The notes under the pieces: generated by a model
Told to the model about the DNA's origin: nothing
Seen by the model: the letters and a program-made list of their open reading frames with translations, nothing else
The model's database searches: none
Source: Kudoa neothunni
Lineage: Eukaryota > Cnidaria
Length of the DNA stretch: 64,000 nt
Assembly: GCA_964304625.1 (NCBI GenBank)
Contig: OZ199838.1
Location: 11,346,001-11,410,000, forward strand
Direction of reading: 5' to 3'
In this document: piece after piece, positions 24,944 to 38,929 of the stretch
How the letters are laid out: each line of letters begins with the position of its first letter
How positions within the stretch are numbered: position 1 is the stretch's first letter
Made by a program: the position numbers and the translations under genes

Positions 24944-26269
24944 TATTAGATTGGATTTTGATGTCATAATAAAATTCCTTTTTTAATTGAATGTTTTATT
25001 AATTAAATTTATTATTATGTTAATTTTCTTTTTTGTTAAATAAACTATTTAAAAAATTTATTTCGTCGTTTATAAATAATATGTCTGGCATATAAGGATA
25101 CTAAAAAAATGTAGTTAGAATGTATAGATCATATTTTCATGAAATGTCTACAAACACATTATATTGTAGAATAAAAATCTTTAATTTCATATTAATTGAT
25201 AATATTATTTAATAAAATTCTTTCTGTATGGGAATTTCGGACGAATAATGCTTTCAATGTCTAGATATGTGTTATTAAATCGGAGAGTAAACTGGAGTGT
25301 TTGAAAATAGCTTCAAGTTTTAATATCTAAATTAAATATAAAGTGTGCTTTGAAACACGCTCGTTCCACTTAAAGATTTTATGAATAATCTTATTGAAGT
25401 AATAAATAATAAAAAGTAGAAAAAATTATGAAATCAAACCGTTATGTCATACAATTAAACGAGTCCAAGAAATACATGAATAGTTACGTGTCTAAAATTT
25501 AATGGATAGACAAATTAACTCTCATCTGTATCAGTTTTTCAAGTTAAAGAACTTTTCGTTAGCACCAAAAACAAACGAACGAACGAGTGAGTGAGTATTG
25601 TCTGATCGTAACATATGTTGATCATTTGGGGTCGCTTGATGAGTTAACTTTGTTTCGTTCTCCATTTTGAAGTGTTCTATGTTACTCATAAAACAACAAT
25701 ATATAAATTAATTCAATACAAATCGAATCGAATGCAAAGGTTAAAATAACATTTACTATCCTGAGGGTATCCTACACGACATGGTTCCGCGTTTTCCTGC
25801 GCCGTTCAAATTAGTAAAAAAAAATTTTCATGACCCATATTGTGAACACTGCTCTAAGTAAAGTAGCTGAAAAAATTACACCCCCAAATAAAAATTGGTT
25901 GGAAACTTACCCCACGATTTTATTTCGTGATTCTTTACGACTTAGAAATCGTTTTACCAAATAGAATGCCCCGTAATCAAATAGAACTCACATGTATATT
26001 CAAACATGGTGGGAGACGCAAGGTTGCATGATCAGAACGGTTTCCACTAACCAAAAAATATTTTTAACGGTATTCTCAATTGCAGTGCTCATATTGCATA
26101 ATATTAGACTCAAAAATGTGAGTGTACTTATTGAACAGTGTAAATAAGGCGCGTAGAGGGTTAATTTGTTGTTCTTTAAATTTTCAAATAATTCGTCATA
26201 GAAAGTTGGATAAAATATAGCTGAATTAAAACTTTTTTTGTTTATAAGCTTAAAATTTTAGGACAACTT

Positions 26270-27110
26270 CTTACGTTGTGAAGTTTTTACTAGTTAGACC
26301 ACCTCTATTAACGCTATATGCACCGCACGACGAGTAAAATCTACCCTCTCTCGCTCCTTATATCTCTGGAATAGTGTGGGATTTAACGCATTAAACATCC
26401 TTGTTTCAGGGAAACCACCAACCCAAATCTTATCTATAAGAACTTTAGCTCTACAGAGATCGCAAGCCCGTTAATATATCCTCGACGATTGAAACTTCTA
26501 ATTCAACCTCCTATGCTAGATCGAACTTTAACTTCAGGTGAAATTTCACTTATGTGCAATTTCACTCTAACAACAGCTCCCATTACGAGAAAGGGACCCT
26601 CGCACGGAAACAGTAGACTGATCAGTAGCTGGAATCAAACCCAATATCTCCAGGTACTGAGTCCAGTTATCACACCACGGAGCTATTTTTTCATTGGTTT
26701 CTACATTAAAGCCTAGAGTCAGATTCGAAATATCCTTTATAACGGAGGAGTTATTCGTTACCATGAGAATAACCAGTCCCGGGAAGGGATTAAACGGATT
26801 CATGAGAATAGCTACTGCAAAAAATAAATGTAAACTTCAAATTAACTTCTATTTAACATTTAAATTTTAATTAAATCTAAGAAAAAATTTTATGGGTAAA
26901 ATTAGACAAAATAAATAGATAACGTTATAATGGGGGAAAATTTACTTTAAGATTGCGATAATTGCGAAAAACATAAATTTTAATTTAATACACACCTTTT
27001 AATTTATTATTGTTTGCAAAATAAGTGCTAACATTACACCTTCACTCACAAGGGTACGAGGCTGGGCTGGATTAGGCCGCTGCTTAAACTCTCGTACAAG
27101 TCATAAGAGA
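26270..27110 (-). repeat. SINE-like, tRNA-derived repeats (old copies)
   Basis: GC-richer islands. On the minus strand near 26685-26620 there is a tRNA-like promoter: CCGTGGTGTGATAACTGG (A-box region) and GGGTTTGATTCC (B box). The block at about 26280-26430 (TAGTGTGGGATTTAACGC, AAACATCCTTGTTTC) is shared with 29710-29850. A short further match lies near 27055-27095. Boundaries are approximate. Confidence 0.5.
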
Positions 27111-28477
27111 TGTTAATTACCAATAATAATGCTAACAACTTTATAATAAATTTACTTATATAAAATTTAACAAATAATACTTTGAAATAGAAAAATTTCG
27201 TTAGAAGTTGAATTGACAAGATTAGAAGCCTCATTATCGTGTTAGACTTTCTCAAGCCTGGACTGCGAAATACGCTGGAAGTTAAAAAGCACGAGCTAAC
27301 ATAAGACGGCGAAATAAAAATATTTCAATTTTTTCGTATATTCTAATAAATTGGGAGCATTGAAGGTTGAAAAAAGTGCAATTTAGGAACAATGAATTTA
27401 TCAAATTGATTAATTTTCAATTTTCGGTAGATCGGTCGGATCACTTGATTATAAATGATGATTTTAGCATCGTTGCTATCTCTGAATAGCCTAATTAACG
27501 AACAATTACACAAGCTTATGAATAGATCTATAAACATCAACACAAGTACATATATTCGTTGAACAAGTTTACGATGAGAAGTAATGAATCTTTGTAAGAG
27601 CTATCTCTAGAAACATTTTCCAATAGATAATTCTCAGAAATATGATAAGATGACAATCTTAACCTTTTATTGTAAATAGCGCCTGTTAATATCACAAACT
27701 TATATTTTATACTAACTGAATTGTATTCATTCAAAAACAAAGTTGATTTAGGAGAAACAAATTCCAGACTGGTAACCACGCCACAGACCCTCTCATTTTT
27801 ATAATTCAATATTATGAATGATATTTTTCTTGGAGATAATTTTCAGTCATTATTAGACAAAAGTGTGTAATATATCCTATCGTTGAACTTATTATTTGAA
27901 ACAAAAATAGATTTTTATTGAATCAAATATTTACTTTATTGGCGAGGCGCTAATAGTTATTAAATTCCATAGAAATTTGTTTTGGATAAATAGTCTCGAA
28001 ATATCCAGCTTTATACTAATCGACTTAATAAAAAAAGTTTCATTGTACAAATATTGGTGTCTAGAGTGAATACTTGTGTAACAAATATCGAGAAATTTCC
28101 TATAATTGCTGTAAACAACATAAACCCCTCTATATCCTAATACGTACTAATGGTTTTTGTCATCGTCTATAACATAAATTTTTGGGTATTTTTTAGTTGG
28201 TAAATAAGGGAATTCAAGTCTAAGGGTGTATTACTAACTTATCAGCTTCCGATGTAAATATGAGAATATAGTTTAGTGATTTGTGGCGGGATTATGTGAG
28301 TTTTTAATAATTAATCAAATCAATATCAAAGTGATCTTATCTAATCAGCTATCAAAAATCTAATTCTTATGAGATAAATAGATAATAGATGAGTATTAAA
28401 ATCATTCATAATGTGTTCACAGCGAGTGACTTTAACTTTGAATAGAAAGCTAAATTTAATATCTCGCGTTATAGATT

Positions 28478-29560
28478 ATGGTAAAAGTTTCTGAAATATT
28501 CTCAGGAAAGCATGCACACATACACACACTTATTTCACCAATAATTCTTCTGAGTGGTTTAATATTCCTGTGATATTACTATAGTGTGGGAGACAATTTA
28601 ATACTTAATTTTGTTGTAGCTATATAATGGCTGTAGTTGAGTCGGGAATCAAACAAAGCCCAATTAGTATCGAGTAAAATTATATCATTTAATAATTTAT
28701 ATTGTGTGCTTGGAATAATCGATGTATTTGCAATCAAGAGAAATCACCGAAAACACCACAAAGACCCCCTATTTTCAACTCCTCTTATTGCTCTCTACCA
28801 ACTCATGTCTATCACTTTAATATCCACTCTTGAACTAATGACTCACGTTAAATATTATAGATATGCTTGTGACAAAAAAACGTTACAGGATGCTCAAATT
28901 TACAGACATGGACGAAAAGATAGCACACATATCCTCGTATGCAGCATTGTTTATTGGTCCGCTTATTCATGGACTGTTTTTATTCCCTGTATATTTTTAT
29001 CAAATCAACCACAATGATCACATAAACCTGTGATCTATTTTTAGATTAACAATATACTATAAAATTTTTATTATTTTATTAAGATATCTCGATATCCTAT
29101 TATCCACAATGTGTGTTGGTTGGGCCATTTCATAGTGGTATTAATCTATGTGCTTTTCAACATATGCTATTCCAGATACAAAATGAAATCGAGCTCACGT
29201 CATGCTTCTCTGCATAAATGTTTGTTTATAGTTCGTTTGGCTCTCGCGTGTTTTCTGATTTGTTTACTCATCGTACAGACCTCCGGTAACTATCGGAGAA
29301 CTACATTAATAAATATTTATCTTAAATAATAGCTATCTTGTACACTTCTGTTCACTCGGACCACCCTGAATCAAGAACTTACAAGGTAGATTTGTTTGGC
29401 GCATCAGTTATATATTGTTTTTAAGAATTTTAGAGCTGTTGGAGCAGTTTCTCAATGGATGCAAATTCTTGTAGAAATTATCACATTATTCAGCTATTAT
29501 TTTGATATGAGGATCGAAGTTAAGTCAACAGAACAAAGTCAATTACAACTTGAGCAATGA
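28478..29560 (+). CDS. DRAM-like membrane protein, gene B (7 exons)
   Basis: Proposed exons: 28478-28569, 28620-28673, 28739-28806, 28861-28988, 29084-29285, 29333-29385 and about 29434-29560. Lengths 54, 68, 128 and 202 are identical to the other members. The start ATG at 28478 reads MVKVSEIFSGKHAHTYTLIS directly into the family's exon-2 sequence, so the first intron is absent. Exon 5 gives KRYRMLKFTDMDEKIAHISS, exon 6 IIHNVCWLGHFIVVLIYVLF, and the last exon AVSQWMQILVEIITLFSYYF, which fits the DRAM C-terminal helix. As written, the last junction carries one base too many, so either the final acceptor differs or there is a one-base error. About 240 residues. Role in lysosome/autophagy is inferred from the family. 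Confidence 0.7.
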
Positions 29561-29699
29561 AACATAACTTTCTCTAATATTAACTCTATCATGTTATTTA
29601 ATGAACATCATAATATTTTTTTCGCGCAAAAACAATATTTTTATTGACTCTATTGACACAAGTGATTCCTAACTTTTTTTACAGGGTCAAACCCTTGGA

Positions 29700-30175
29700 G
29701 CAACTTGTTAGGTCGTGAAGTTTGGGCTGGTTAGGCCCTTCTCCGTTTACGGTGTACGTGTCGCAGCGTCATGTTGAGGCCACATACGTTTATGCGGTAG
29801 TGTGGGATTTTAACCCACGAAACATCCTCGTTTCGGAGCAACTACCATCTCAATCAAACCCTGGAGTAACCCAGAGTTAGTCTGGAACAATCATCTGAAT
29901 GTGAGAGTCGGCTCGACTGAAGCCCCCTACTGGGGTTTATTTTGTTCCTTTATCAGGACGTTTGTGAGCACCGGAGCTTTATCCTTCCGCCAGGCTCCCC
30001 TCCCAGCTGCAAGCAAGACCGCGATACGTCGTATTCCTTGCGATTACTACAACCTCCCTACTTAATTTCGGATTAGGAGTACAGAAACACCCGGAGTAGA
30101 CCTCGAACTAGCAACCCCATGATATGCAAGCTCAACCTAACACCACTATGCCATATTGTCCAGGCTACATAGGTG
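29700..30175 (-). repeat. tRNA-derived SINE-like repeat
   Basis: A GC-rich island about 475 bp long in AT-rich DNA. At its right side on the minus strand lies an RNA polymerase III type promoter: TGGCATAGTGGTGTTAGG matches an A box and GCTAGTTCGAGGTC a B box. The distal half (TAGTGTGGGATTTTAACC, AAACATCCTCGTTTC) is shared with 26280-26430. Boundaries are approximate. Confidence 0.6.
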
Positions 30176-30268
30176 ATTCCTAACGATTGAAAGTTTCGGG
30201 CAGATAAAATTAATTAGAAGGGAATTTATTATAAATCTGTTTTTTAATATTGTTGGTATAATTTAGTG

Positions 30269-32295
30269 CAGTGAAACCCGATTATATGAATTTCGATCAA
30301 TTGGAAATCGCGCTATCCGAACGATTTTAAAAGGCAGTGGCTATACTTACGGTAAAGAATATCTCCTAAAATAGCTAAGATATTACAAAACTGATTTCAT
30401 TAATGTGTGAAATTATTTTTAGTTCCTCGGAAATGAAATCTCATAAAGTTATCTTTCTATTAAAATTTATTGATGAGTTTGAGCGCTATATCGTAATTAG
30501 TTCTTTAAATTCGCCTACTTATATACCTATTTTTAAAAATTATTTATAATTGTGCTTTTATCTTGCATATTCTACGTGCTCGTTGAATTTAAGTTGCGCT
30601 CGATTTCTCCGTTGCTTATTTAACAGATACGATATTCTGTATAGTCGATTAAATAAAAGAAAACGTGATAAATTTTTTTAACATTATTTAATATTATATA
30701 TTTCTTTCGTAAAATGTATTGGAATAAATATATGGCTACTGCATCTCACAGATCATCCGATGACTAATATGTATTCAATATTTCACGAGGCTATATTTAA
30801 ACTAATTTATACTGGAATAATAACAGATCTATTTTTAATTATTCGTACATCATAATTTTATTTTTTTTTGGATTGTCAATAATGCTGTTCTATTATCTTC
30901 TAATACGTAAAATTTTGATGGGAAATTTATATCAAACAATGATGGTTAGAAATCTTGGTTTCAATAAATACCTAAATAGACACGGTTTTACCACTCCTAA
31001 TATTTGGCGCTTGCGAATTCTTTGGACGGATTGTAGATTGTAGTTGGGCATTTCAGATATTAAGGTTTTTTCAAATTTATATTTCTTATATATAATAAAT
31101 TAATTTTAAATTTTATTTAAATATTCATTATCCGGAATAAAAATTATTATATATAATTATAAATTTTTTAATTTAAAATATTTGAGCAGCAATCTTACCT
31201 CAAGAGAAACTAGACTTAATATTCTCTAAGTGTTATTTTCGTTAGACGCACAATTCACAAAAACATATACTAATGTCAAAATTTTTGTAGATAGGTGAAA
31301 TATTACTATTAATTTCTTGTTTTATTACCATGATTATTTATAACAACCTGACTGATTTGTGATTTCTTCCAGGTGGGGATAGCATAAGTTGCCGCTATGC
31401 TCTACTGAAAACAACGCTAATATTCAAAACATACAAACAATTTTTGTAGTATCCTATTAAATATCAAAATAGATCCCCTTTTTAATTTCACCATTTCGTT
31501 ATCAATTCTATGGGTTGATTATCAATGTAGATAAATTTTTTTACTTATAAATTAATGTGATTAATGCGGAACAAACCTTTTCCAATGCTATTTTAACAAA
31601 AGCTTGGTCTAAGAAATTACATTATTTTAAAATTTTAAGCATTAAATTTATACAAAAACCCCATAGTTAGATAAAAATGATTTCCTATTCTCAAAATTCT
31701 AGAATTAGAAACTGTTAACATTATCTTCTAAATTTATTATACGTTAAACATGCCAATTTTAAATGAAATCCAACGAATAGATTTGAAAATTTCGTTGAAA
31801 AGCAACAGTTTTGCAGCATTGAAAACGACGTTGCGTATGTATTAGACAAGGCTATTTTCGCAGGCTAAAACGCATGGTGCACGTGCCTCGCGACTAAAAC
31901 CTCTGAACTTATTAGAAGCATGGAAAATGTCATTTTCATCATTTAAGAAATATTTTACACTTCAGTATATTTATGAATAGGTGAATTTTAAGTAAATTCA
32001 ATAAATTAAGGATGATTCAAGAATCATACTCATCAGAAATTTTTAATCAAAAAAAATAAATTGATAAATTTTGTAGAAATGAGGAAATAAAAAATAGCTT
32101 TACACATTAGTGAAATCAGTTTTGTAATATCTTAGCTATTCTAGGAGATATTCTTTACCGTAAGAATAGCCAGTGCTTTTTTAAAATTTGTTTGAAATTG
32201 GTGTATAATCTAAATAAAAAAATCGATTAACCAAATATTCAGTAACCGCAATCCGAAACAACTTTCTGTTTGAATTCTTGGTTGAAAGTACACTG
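30269..32295. mobile_element. Putative DNA transposon with long internal inverted repeats
   Basis: Left end CAGTGAAACCCGATTATATG; right end CACTG at 32291-32295. The segments 30331-30410 and 32101-32180 are inverted copies of each other at roughly 90% identity by eye (shared core ACGGTAAAGAATATCTCCTA). The left end resembles the CAGT-AAACC-CGATTATCCG termini of Tigger/pogo elements, also seen at 43389. I see no transposase. The outer right end is more diverged and the exact limits are uncertain; a similar solo end (AATAATCGGAGTTCAAC) lies at about 33160. Confidence 0.55.
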
Positions 32296-34151
32296 AAATC
32301 TAGATTAGTGCCCGACTACAATGAAAAGTGGGTTTATTTTTATGATATATTTAATTTCTTTAGTTTAAGTTTATCTTTGATAACTAGAAGCAAATTGGCA
32401 TAAATAAGATAGAATTTTAAGTCAACAATACAACCATGTTGATTGAGAGCAGATAAATTTTGGGGAAGACAATTTATCTTTCGCATCTTTATGAATAATT
32501 GAATATAATTGTAACGGAAATTATGGGATTTTTGAATCACAAACTATCAGTGACATCATAAGATTAATTTATCCATGGAGCTGGCCCAATTAAACAATCA
32601 TCACATTTTTGTATTTTTTTATAACATCTCCGATTTTAAAATCTTATCGAAAGGTATTTTTCACCAAGTAATATTTATTAGAAGAATAAGGTGTATCTTT
32701 AAAAAAGAGGATATACTAAAAATCGTTATGAAAAACTCAGAGAAATTACTCCTCATTGATACCTTAATTATTTTTACCAACCTTATTTGTGCAACTCACA
32801 ATATCTATATATGAGATAAATTAATAATTTCGTAATAATGACCGATTTTCTAGAATCTAGTAAGTTTCGTCCTAATACAGCGCAGTAACAATCCCGCCTT
32901 GTATACCAGCAGTATGCACGCACCGACAAATTTGGTACCAAAATTTTTATCTTAAAGCAATGTCTTCATTTTTATTCACCATTATATTTTATATATAGTT
33001 GATTTGTTATTTTGAATATAAAACAAACGTAGAATCTTGAAAAATAAAAAATATAACAAACCCCAAAATTATTCCTTCCGCATATGCGCATATATAGAAC
33101 TTCGTTTAACCAAAATTTCAATATCCAAAAGGAAAATGCCAGACCCCCAAATTTTCGAATAATCGGAGTTCAACTTTACATTATCATTGAACTTATATTC
33201 CGTTCGTAAAACTTTTAATTAATCTACTCCAAAACATTAAATGATTTCAAGGTAAATAAATTTAACGAAGCTAACGGTAATTACGAACAAAAAATATGTT
33301 AAAAATTTTGTAATCTGCCATTAGGCTTGAAGAACACTATTCTATGAGGATAAAAATCCTCCAAATTTGGTGGAAAATTTAACAGGAGCGTTTACCATTA
33401 GTTAATGAGGGAAACTTATTGAAAAATCATCTACTTAATTAAAATATCTTGAAACTTCGATCTGTTAAATGGTAAGCTGATAAGCATTACCCTGTCATGG
33501 AACCCACCTTAGTCTTAACATGGTTACATCATTTTTATAATACTTACATCAATTTAAAAGTTAATACTTTTCAATTTTCTAAACACATGTTAACACTAAA
33601 TTTTCTTCAATAGAATCTTTTTACCAAATTTTGGCTTTACTCTTGGAAATTATATTTCAGAAGTACATGTCAAATTATAGACGTCATAATTATCTCATTA
33701 ATTGTCCTTGAATGTAATCTAATATCCTTAAGCTGAAAAGTATTTTTAAATTAGTAAAAAAATTTTACATCCACCGAAGTAATTGATACCAATGATTATG
33801 ATCGGAGATATATTCATTTTACCCCGCCTGCAAATAAGATGTTCAGCCGTTATTATCAGATCATTTATACTTTATTGAATTTAATTACTATTATTCGATT
33901 AATATTTTAATTTTTAAGCGAAAATTTGATCGATTGTCGAACGACCATATTTAAATTATGTGCATTATAATAGGCATTCTTCGTTTGGCAAATTAAAATG
34001 CTTCGCAGTCACATATTTTTGACACTAAATTTATTTTATGGGGTTATGAAATCATATAATTCTAATCTCCTTCCTAAAACTTCATTGTGCTTTAGTTATT
34101 TGAGTGTTGATAAGTACATTTTAAGGATTATGATATTAAAAATCCAAAATA
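32296..34151. other. AT-rich stretch without a recognised gene
   Basis: Small open frames on both strands (for example 32575-32814 and 33998-34225) have no recognisable domains. A solo Tigger/pogo-like end is visible near 33150-33180. I see nothing else to support. Confidence 0.4.
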
Positions 34152-34369
34152 CAGTAGGTGACGGGACGTGGGCCCTAAAACGGGAGTTGGGTTCGAGGTG
34201 CCGACGAGTCGTAAATTGTAGCTAATTCATGTATACAGCGAATTAAAACAAAAACTAAGGTTTTAATAATTTATTATAATTGTTATGCTTTTATTCGATT
34301 CATTATAATTAGTAACAGTATTGTGAAGTCATTAAATCATAGCAGGTGCTCACGAGCCGTCACCTACTG
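34152..34369. mobile_element. 218-bp Tigger-type MITE with TA target duplication
   Basis: Perfect short inverted ends CAGTAGGTGACGG / CCGTCACCTACTG, each flanked by TA (34150-34151, 34370-34371). No coding capacity. Its right part is homologous to 24764-24943, so both derive from one family. Confidence 0.9.
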
Positions 34370-34371
34370 TA

Positions 34372-35959
34372 TCGTTACGCAGTAGCGAAGTCCATGATAA
34401 TTCGAAATTTGTAGTATTTAGATAATTAAAAATCCTTTGGGATGTTTTGTATATATTCTATAGTATAATTACTAATAAACGATACGCTTTAATAAATGTG
34501 TTCAACAGTAGAAGAATGATGCACCTTAAATTACGCTATAGCGAGACCTTACTTTACCTATTTTTACTTAAAGTACTCTTAATCTAGTTAAAAATATGGT
34601 ATGCGAGTCTCGAATTTTGAAAAATTGCTGACATAACTCCGAGATTTTTTATGACTTAGGATCACCTAAATGATGACGTTATTAAAATAGTTAATTTATA
34701 ACAATAAAATAGTGAATGGCAAACTTAATAGATATTAAATAATATTAATTTTTTTAGGATTTACTTCTCCATCATTGTGAATCCCCTTTTTATAATTCTA
34801 TTTGATTTCTCCTTTTACAATTAGATTATAATTATAAGCCTTAAAACATAGATTCCGATTAAATCCTTTTATCATTTGTTGACATGTAATTTTTTTAATC
34901 TGAATTCTTGATGTGTTAATTAAAAGGCCGGGGTGGGAACTTCGTTTTCTTTCAAATGCTCATTATATAAATGGCAATATCATCAGTTAAAGTTTAATTT
35001 TCTGCATTCGAATTCTTAATGGTTAATTACAATTCAAAAGATAGCACGACGTCCAATCTCTATTCTTCATTTTTCTTAAATATATGTATACAATAATAAT
35101 AATAATAATGTAATAACATGTAAAAAATTAAATTTTATATTAACGATGTAAATGTGATTGACGCATGAAATCGGTCTCCATAGTTAAACTTAATGAGAGA
35201 TTATTTGAATTCAACATTAACTACATTCTTTAGTAATATTACAATCTGTTTCAGCTAATGGCTGATAATTATATTACTCAATAGTTACACATTATCGAAA
35301 CTTTGGATTTTCGCATTTATATTCTATGGAGAATTTATCATAGAAGTAATTTTATTAACGGATTTCGTTCGAATATTAATAACTATTTCATGTCTGAAAA
35401 AGTAATTGCCTATTAAAAATTAATTAAATAATTTTTTTAATTTTATTAAAGATTTATTATATGTTTATTATTTTTTTATCGTATGAAATCGAAAATAAAA
35501 TCTTAAATTTTTTAAAAAATTGATGCTATATTCATCGTTATTCATAAATGCTAACAGGGTTTATTCGCATTACCTCTAATGTTTCTATTAAATTTATTAA
35601 ATCTTTTAATTAAGAGATGTTAAATTTTATTGGTACTTAATGACCCCCAAATTTTCTGTGAGGTTGTACTCGTTGTCCGTGACAATGTACCAATCTTTTA
35701 TTTTTGTGCGCTAATTGGTATTTGCATACTGAAGCGAAAACCTTTTTTTCAATTACAAAAAATGTTTCATAAAATTTTGCCTATTTTAAATATACATTAA
35801 ATAAATTTTTATTGTTAACAAATTGAATAAAATAAATAAATTAGCCATTAATTTAAAAAATAATACTATTATTAATTTGCGCTTCTAAGAACTGAATCTT
35901 AATAGTTTCGGTGTTAACTCATCCAAAGATTTTTTTTGCTGATTTCGACTCAATAAACT
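34372..35959. other. AT-rich intergenic stretch upstream of gene C
   Basis: No gene or transposon end that I can support. An AAT microsatellite lies at about 35093-35109. Confidence 0.45.
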
Positions 35960-37076
35960 ATGAAGTGTATTGAAGCGGTATTCCTTAAATTTACTGTTAT
36001 TACCCAATATTATACTAAATTTTCTACTGTTAGGTTGTTTCTGTATTATCTGGAGAAAACGTTGTATTTCATGCGGTTTTTTCACCCGTATCCTTCATTT
36101 TATCAATTGCGATACTGTAATTGAACCTACTTATGATGGTTGATAGTAAGCATTCTTGTTTAATTTGAATTTCATAGGGTATTGTTCAACCACCGTGGTT
36201 ACGAGTTTGATTACTATCCGCGTTCAATAAGGTACTAATATTTACGAATATTCGCTAGTATTATTATTATATTATGATCACTAGAGAATATGCCGAGGAC
36301 TCTACTGCTGGGCCAATATTTAATTCTCTACTATTGGTAACATTCTTATCAAGTGATTATTCAATTCATTTAGTTTCATAAACCTTGTTACCCCCATATT
36401 TTTAGATATATGTGTAATTGTCGGTAGATACAACCGTATAAATATGTCTACCTTCCCTGCTGGAGTAAATAAATTTTACTTATGCTTTTCTGTACTTGCT
36501 TCATTCTTATTGCCATTGATGTACATTTTCCTAGTAATTAAGTTAAAATAATTCTGATTATAACATTTTTAAACTCACAGAATTCGTACAACAAATATAT
36601 ACACGGTACGTGCTCATTGTTGTTTTACTTCACTTCGTCTATCTATCTCATGTTTAATGCGATATTTTCAAAACATTGTTACAAAAATGCCGACTCCAAT
36701 AGACTCACCCACAGAAAACTTTACCTTTACAGAGCAATTTTGTCTATCTTTTCGGTATTATCCATGATTGCTCAATATTACGGTATCTTGACTATAATTT
36801 ATTTAAGATTAGTTATATAAATAATAATTACGTATGTAGTGGGATTTTTCGAAAATTTTCCAGAGTATTTCGTTACCAAAGAGAAATTCACCTATAAAGT
36901 AAGATGAATATCTGAAGAGTTTAGATACATTTTAAATTTGCTAGATGTTAAACCAATGTAGCGCATGGTTTGAATATGCCAACATTTTGATATTATTTGC
37001 TGGAGCTATATCCTACCCCTTTGACATAACTTGTGAACCCGAAAAAGAACTTCCTGAAGACGAAAAGAAATACTGA
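35960..37076 (+). CDS. DRAM-like membrane protein, gene C (8 exons, intact)
   Basis: Exons: 35960-35977, 36034-36116, 36178-36231, 36285-36352, 36406-36533, 36581-36782, 36840-36898, 36945-37076 (18, 83, 54, 68, 128, 202, 59, 132 nt), 247 residues. All introns are GT-AG and roughly 45-60 bp. The tiny first exon encodes MKCIEA. Family landmarks: GENVVFHAVFSPVSF, FDYYPRSIR, VGRYNRINMS, KYIHGTCSLLFYF, FSKHCYKN, AWFEYANILILFAGAISYPF, then an acidic tail (PEKELPEDEKKY). The spacing of FDYYPRSIR, RYNR and the final FEY helix parallels human DRAM1 (PYISDTG, TRYK, CEW helix; 238 residues). PGAP2/Frag1 is a related alternative within the same superfamily. Predicted six-span membrane protein; autophagy or lysosome role is inference. 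Confidence 0.86.
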
Positions 37077-38929
37077 ACGTTACATTAACAATATTTGAAT
37101 TTATTTTACTTATTGCTCGTTTATTTTATTGAATTATTAATTTAAATGTCTATGATTTATGCTCCAATAAGCTATAAAATTATGTTTTCAGCTGGAATAG
37201 ACGATTCCCCCATAAACTTCATTACAATTATTAATTAATTTCGCATAATCATCATAAATTTTTATTTATTATTAAGATATCTTTCAATTAAGAGATTTAC
37301 TATAAAGTATTCCAAATATTTGGTGAAATTATACGAACTTACTGTATGACTTGATACTCCTATTCTTAAATATATTTATTTCGAACATGAGAATAATCTA
37401 TTAATAATTGATTTTAAAAAATTAAATCACTTAAAGTTTCGGGAAAACTGCAGAACAGTTGTCGCGCATTTACCGATAAAAGATTATAGTTAGCCTCAGC
37501 ATTAACCCTATATTGATAAATTAGAATAGTGTGATATTTATTGAATAATTTTTAGTAGGATTTCCTATATATTTCAGATTATCTATTTTTGGGAGAGCGT
37601 TGAACATTTGCTATAATTTAACATTTAATTCTTGTATAAAATATGAAATTCATGTTTTAGATCCCAATAAAGAATAATAGATGTTTTCTTGTTGAGAAAT
37701 TGTGACAACCCATAAAAATCAAAATTTTCGAATACATAAACAGTGATTTATTAGATTGAGCGGTATGACCTCTAAAAATGATTACAGTAAAACGAGGAGA
37801 AAAAATATTCAATTTAATAAACCGTTAAAAAATTGAATAGTAAATTTAAAATATTCATGCATTGAACCTAAGAAACATACAGGAATAAAATAAATAATGA
37901 GCCTCGTCGGTTTGGGTCGTTGTGACCGATTATGACCATTATTCTGAAATTTATATTCAATTTGGATATAATTTGCCCAATAAAATCATTAAAATAAACG
38001 TCGTTATTAAATAACAAATTAACTAATGAATTATAAAGAATGATATTATTAAGCAGAAAACTCTTAAACAAAATGCGATAAAATATTAAAAATATTTAAT
38101 CTTTAGGATTTCTTTGAAATTATAATTATAAAATGGTTTTTCATTTTGACCAATAATTACTCTTTACTTTTCAAGATTATTCTCGTTGTTATTAATTTTT
38201 GTAATTACGCCTACTAATTTTAACTTTTAAACAGAGATTAATCTATATTTACAAGTACATTCATAATAAATGCCACAATTAGCATCATTTAAATAAGCAT
38301 GGGGGGATTAACTCTAAGAACTTAAGTGAATTTCATATGTTAAAATTATGTATTTATTCATCGTGGTATGTATTACTGGCTCAAATTTTTTCGTACAGTT
38401 AATTATTCCACTACCTATAATTTAGACATTGAATAATATTTTAATAAATATATTTTGAGTAATTAAATTAAATTTTAATTATAAATACTAATTACAAGAA
38501 TTAATAGAGTATTAGAATAAAATCTTAAACATTAAAAATTCGGATTTTGTAGTTATTTTTCTAATTACCTATTTATTATTATATAATGTCATGCTGAATT
38601 TATGATCACTTGTAATATTATAATTAAATAAAATTAATAGCATAATTTACGGTCATTTGTTGGGAGCTTAATCCGCGTCAATTTGATAATTTTCAAAGTT
38701 TCGCAATTTAAATGATTTATCTTCTTCTCACATATATAAAATGTGAAGAAAAATATTACACTTTACCTAGTGCATAACGAATATATTATTTTCTTATTAC
38801 CAAATATATCTAATTATTAAATTCAAACCACGATTATGAATGATCTTTTTAATTTTAGATTAATTAACTATAAATTTATTTTTATTAGCTTGCGTGATTT
38901 CAGCTTTAAATTTTCGTGACTAATACATT

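Noticed and set aside
26150-26164. Solo piggyBac end (TAGAGGG before TTAA)
   Set aside because: Only an 11-base match with no partner or subterminal similarity; chance is likely.
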